From: Candidatus Colimorpha enterica
Lineage (GTDB): Bacteria; Bacillota; Clostridia; Oscillospirales; CAG-272
Reading direction: 5' to 3'
DNA length: 24,171 nt
Assembly (NCBI GenBank): GCA_000433515.1
Contig: FR891210.1
Location: 660-24,830, forward strand
Both the position numbers and the translations under genes were made by a program. Below, piece after piece: positions 21,325 through 24,171 of the stretch (positions within the stretch are counted from its first letter, which is position 1; the number at the start of each line of letters is the position of its first letter). A model generated the notes under the pieces. The model was not told where the DNA came from, made no database searches, and saw only the letters and a program-made list of their open reading frames with translations.

Positions 21325-24171
21325 ATGAAAAAGCAAACTAAGCTTTTAGCCGTCATCATGTCTGTTCTGATGTTCATTACGGCTATACCGTTTTCATCAT
21401 TTGCCGATGCCATTCGGTTCGGAGAGCTTGCCGATGAAATATCCGGCATTGTGTCTTCTGATAGCAGGGACCCGGCACAGGATCTTTTTTCCTTTGTTTA
21501 TGAAGACCTCTTCGGAGGAAAAACTCTTGTTTCGTATCAGTACCCGGTCAAATATATAGATATTTCCGGTAAGATAAAAGATAAATCCCTGAAGATCAAA
21601 GCGGCAGGCAGGAAATTCATTTCAGAGGCGAACGATATCATTTCCTCCTTCAGTGAAAAGCTGTCTGACGGAATCGAGCTTTCGCACGGGGACTTTCTTG
21701 CAAAACTGACTCCTCTCTTCGGTGAAAACGGAGTTGCTTCTCTTTCTGATGACAGAAAGAACGTTACGTATACCGCTGACAGAAAAACATCTCTCCGCTA
21801 CTCGCTGACCTATATGGGCTACAAGGAAGATATAATCGTAAGCGAGTATACCGGACAGACCGAATATTCCTTTGTCCTTGAAACGAACGGACTTGCAGTT
21901 ACCGAACAGTACGGTTCGTATTTTCTCACCGACGGCGGCGGAAATGTTAAGGCAACGATCGGCGACGTTATAATTTTCACCGCCGACGAGAGGAACAACA
22001 CCCTTGCCGGAATGACAGTCGAAACGCTTGAAGAGAATCAGCGCTACCGCCTGACCATCGTCATCGACCCGGAATATCTGAGCGATGAAAAGACCGTTTA
22101 TCCCATAACGATAGACCCGACACTTGAGCTTTATTACGATACCCCTGCAACCTCTGAGGGCAGGGCGATTGAAGACATAATGATAGCCCAGAGCAAGGTC
22201 TATGCAGGCACCAACTCTCTGAACATTGTCGGAAAAGGAAAGACGGCGGGCGCAATCAGAACCGTCATGAATTTCCCCGGACTTATTTCAAGCGGCGTTC
22301 TTTCAAAGAATATCTCTTCCGCTCATATAAGAATCCGTGACATAATGTGCGAAAGCGACAGTATGCTTGTGCAGTGCTATGAGTATACCGGAAGCGAATG
22401 GAGCGAATCGGATCCTCCGACATGGGCATCGGGACACTCCGCATACGGAGACCTGCTTGACGAAAGATATGTTTTCTACGGCAACGGAAACGTGAACGGA
22501 AGCCCGCAGGCATATTCCTTTGACATCACCGCTGCTGCCGTAAAATGGGCTGCGGGAAAAGCCAGCCCGAAGCAGGGTATACTCTTCAAAGCGACAGACA
22601 GCGTTGAGAGCGGCTCAACATTCTATAAAACCTTCGGTTCCTTCAACAAAACCAGCTACCAGCCGAGACTTGTCGTGAATTACACCGACATTGCCGGGCT
22701 GAACGGGTTCTATACATATGACGCAAAGAACCTTTCGGATAACCTCACGCTGTATACCGGACACAGATACGGGAATCTTGTCGGTGTTTATAACTTCCCG
22801 GTAAAAGCCGGAGACTTCCCGCTGGATATCTCGCTTGTTTACAACAGCACAAAGAAGGATTCTCTTTTCTTCGGCTCGCACGAACTTACCGAGTCTGATT
22901 ACGGCGGATGCGGGTACGGATGGAAGCTCAGCCTTTCGGAGCTTCTTATCCCGGAGGCATCGCTGTCAAACACTTTTTCGTATATCTATATTGACAATAC
23001 CGGATCAGAGCATATTCTTTCATACAAGTCTGCCGGTAAGTATGACAACACGGATATCGGCGCGGAGCTTACCGTCGGAAGCACCTCGGCAGTGCTTTCT
23101 CTGAAGGACGGCACAAAGCGCACATTCAGCACATCATCGTATACCGTTACTTCTCTCGAAAAGGACGATACAGTCTATACCTATAACTATTCCGGCAAAA
23201 AGCTCATGTCTGTAAGCCGCGAGGGAAAGACAGTCGTCAGCTTCTCTTATGCCGGAAACCGCCTTACATCCGCAGGCGGATGCGCTGTTGCGTATTCCGG
23301 AGACAAGGTCGCATCTGTCGGAGACAGGTACGGCAATACCGTAACAGTCTCATACACTGACGGAAGCATTGCCTTTGCCGACAGCCTTACCGGGTATTCT
23401 TACCTTTACGGTTTTACCGACGGCAGGGTCAGTGCGATCGATTATTACCGTGACTCGGTTCAGAACCTGATCTCTCATGAGGATCTTACCTATTCCGGGA
23501 ACAAAACCGTTATTTCTTCTCCCGTATCGGCTGATGAAAATGATCCTGCAGGGGCATCAACTGCGTATCTCTTCGGTTATAAGGGCGAAACCGTCAACGT
23601 TACGGTCTGCTCCGGTGACGGTTCAGTCGTTTATTCAACCGAAAAGACAGATTATCCCGAAAACACTTCCGGTGCGCGTCTGAACGGCAGCGGAACCAAC
23701 CTGATCTCAAATCCCTTCTTCTCCGGAAACAGCGGATGGAACGGCGCGTCGCTTTCAACCGACAGAGCGCTTTTCGGCAGATATTCCGTGAAGCTGATCC
23801 CGGATACCTCAGCCGGATATTCCGCAGCACTTCTTCCGGGCAGCTATGTCCTTTCGGCATATATAAGTTCTTCCGCACTTGCAAAAAAAGCAGGCACCGA
23901 CGGGGGCTTCTCTCTGCGCGTCCTGAATTCTGCCGGCACAGTTGCCGGGAGCGACAGGGTCAGCGGTATAAAGGGCGACGGATGGGTCAGAGTGTTCCTG
24001 CCGTTCACCGTGGCGGAAGCCGGTGATTATACGCTTTCACTTTCATCGACAGATACCGAGGGTACGGTTTATGCCGACTGCGTTCAGCTTGAGAACGGAA
24101 GCGTCCCCACAACATTCAATGCAATTCAGAATTCCGGATTCGAGGACGGGATTTCCGGCTGGAACGGCGGG
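21325..24171 (+). CDS. Secreted DNRLRE/RHS-repeat surface protein, 3' end outside the window
   Basis: The frame is open for 949 codons to the right edge. It starts MKKQTKLLAVIMSVLMFITA with a clear Sec signal peptide ending near FADA (residue 29). A pro-region-like segment follows (to about 255; VYPITIDPTLELYYD closes it). A DNRLRE-type domain lies at about 260-455 (GAIRTVMNFPG, HIRIRD, SFDITAAAVKWAAG, YQPRLVVNYTD). From about 460 the RHS-type N-terminal shell begins (GLNGFYTYDAKNLSDNLTLY, LDISLVYNS, YGCGYGWKLS-like text), followed by tyrosine-rich strands and a carbohydrate-binding-like module (about 795-935). The missing part should hold the YD/RHS repeats and a variable toxin-like C-terminus. 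This is a large exported adhesin or polymorphic toxin. An AGGA site lies eight bases upstream. Confidence 0.88.
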   Translation, partial: MKKQTKLLAVIMSVLMFITAIPFSSFADAIRFGELADEISGIVSSDSRDPAQDLFSFVYEDLFGGKTLVSYQYPVKYIDISGKIKDKSLKIKAAGRKFISEANDIISSFSEKLSDGIELSHGDFLAKLTPLFGENGVASLSDDRKNVTYTADRKTSLRYSLTYMGYKEDIIVSEYTGQTEYSFVLETNGLAVTEQYGSYFLTDGGGNVKATIGDVIIFTADERNNTLAGMTVETLEENQRYRLTIVIDPEYLSDEKTVYPITIDPTLELYYDTPATSEGRAIEDIMIAQSKVYAGTNSLNIVGKGKTAGAIRTVMNFPGLISSGVLSKNISSAHIRIRDIMCESDSMLVQCYEYTGSEWSESDPPTWASGHSAYGDLLDERYVFYGNGNVNGSPQAYSFDITAAAVKWAAGKASPKQGILFKATDSVESGSTFYKTFGSFNKTSYQPRLVVNYTDIAGLNGFYTYDAKNLSDNLTLYTGHRYGNLVGVYNFPVKAGDFPLDISLVYNSTKKDSLFFGSHELTESDYGGCGYGWKLSLSELLIPEASLSNTFSYIYIDNTGSEHILSYKSAGKYDNTDIGAELTVGSTSAVLSLKDGTKRTFSTSSYTVTSLEKDDTVYTYNYSGKKLMSVSREGKTVVSFSYAGNRLTSAGGCAVAYSGDKVASVGDRYGNTVTVSYTDGSIAFADSLTGYSYLYGFTDGRVSAIDYYRDSVQNLISHEDLTYSGNKTVISSPVSADENDPAGASTAYLFGYKGETVNVTVCSGDGSVVYSTEKTDYPENTSGARLNGSGTNLISNPFFSGNSGWNGASLSTDRALFGRYSVKLIPDTSAGYSAALLPGSYVLSAYISSSALAKKAGTDGGFSLRVLNSAGTVAGSDRVSGIKGDGWVRVFLPFTVAEAGDYTLSLSSTDTEGTVYADCVQLENGSVPTTFNAIQNSGFEDGISGWNGG

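Noticed and set aside
1..24171. CRISPR array, rRNA or complete tRNA genes
   Set aside because: No regularly spaced short repeats and no RNA-gene signatures were seen on either strand.

Overview
The window looks like chromosomal DNA of an anaerobic gut Clostridia bacterium, most likely Oscillospiraceae/Ruminococcaceae. The basis is codon and base composition, AGGAGG-type ribosome sites, sigma-A promoters, a DUF6935 protein, a YdjI-like SPFH protein, a DNRLRE/RHS surface protein and pieces of Tn1549-like conjugative elements. It is an accessory region: many genes are truncated, split or interrupted. All calls come from reading the sequence and from memory of protein families. No database search was possible.

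Layout. (1) 1-3135, minus strand: cargo genes of a conjugative element (transfer-assisting protein, DUF4316-type protein, ArdC-like metallopeptidase/DUF3849 protein). The last is cut at its 5' end near 3087-3110, where it abuts the C-terminal tail of a wall-anchored surface protein (to 3578). (2) 3771-7921, plus strand: a run of small poorly known genes (DUF6935 protein, lipoprotein, small membrane protein) ending in a truncated SPFH gene. (3) 8319-9221, minus strand: an orphan PAS-like protein with its own promoter. (4) 9549-12525: a second, decayed conjugative-element module (AbrB fragment, DUF5348 pseudogene, replication-type HTH gene, sigma/ArpU-like gene). The HTH gene is split by a 760-bp insertion carrying an RHS tail and a coupled small gene between 11-bp direct repeats. 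(5) 12635-14194: a DUF4143 AAA ATPase between two 127-bp imperfect direct repeats. (6) 14276-15345: decayed XRE and DUF3990 genes, then the tail of another AAA ATPase. (7) 15573-20894: an AT-rich adenylate-forming ligase reading frame with three in-frame stops, an intact acyl carrier protein, a frameshifted membrane protein, and an intact 735-residue protein with a butirosin-BtrH-like N-terminal region and beta-rich modules. (8) 21073 to the right edge: a consensus promoter, a leader of about 215 nt, and the first 949 codons of a secreted DNRLRE/RHS protein.

The best candidate for something undescribed is region 7. A ligase that could activate an acid, a carrier protein to hold it, and a BtrH-like protein that could transfer it to an acceptor form a plausible acyl-transfer route, although the ligase appears broken here. 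The RHS/immunity-like insertion and the repeat-flanked ATPase are the next most interesting. A recurring oddity is that six stop codons interrupt three genes between 9.8 and 17 kb without changing the frame, which needs checking as decay, sequencing error or recoding.
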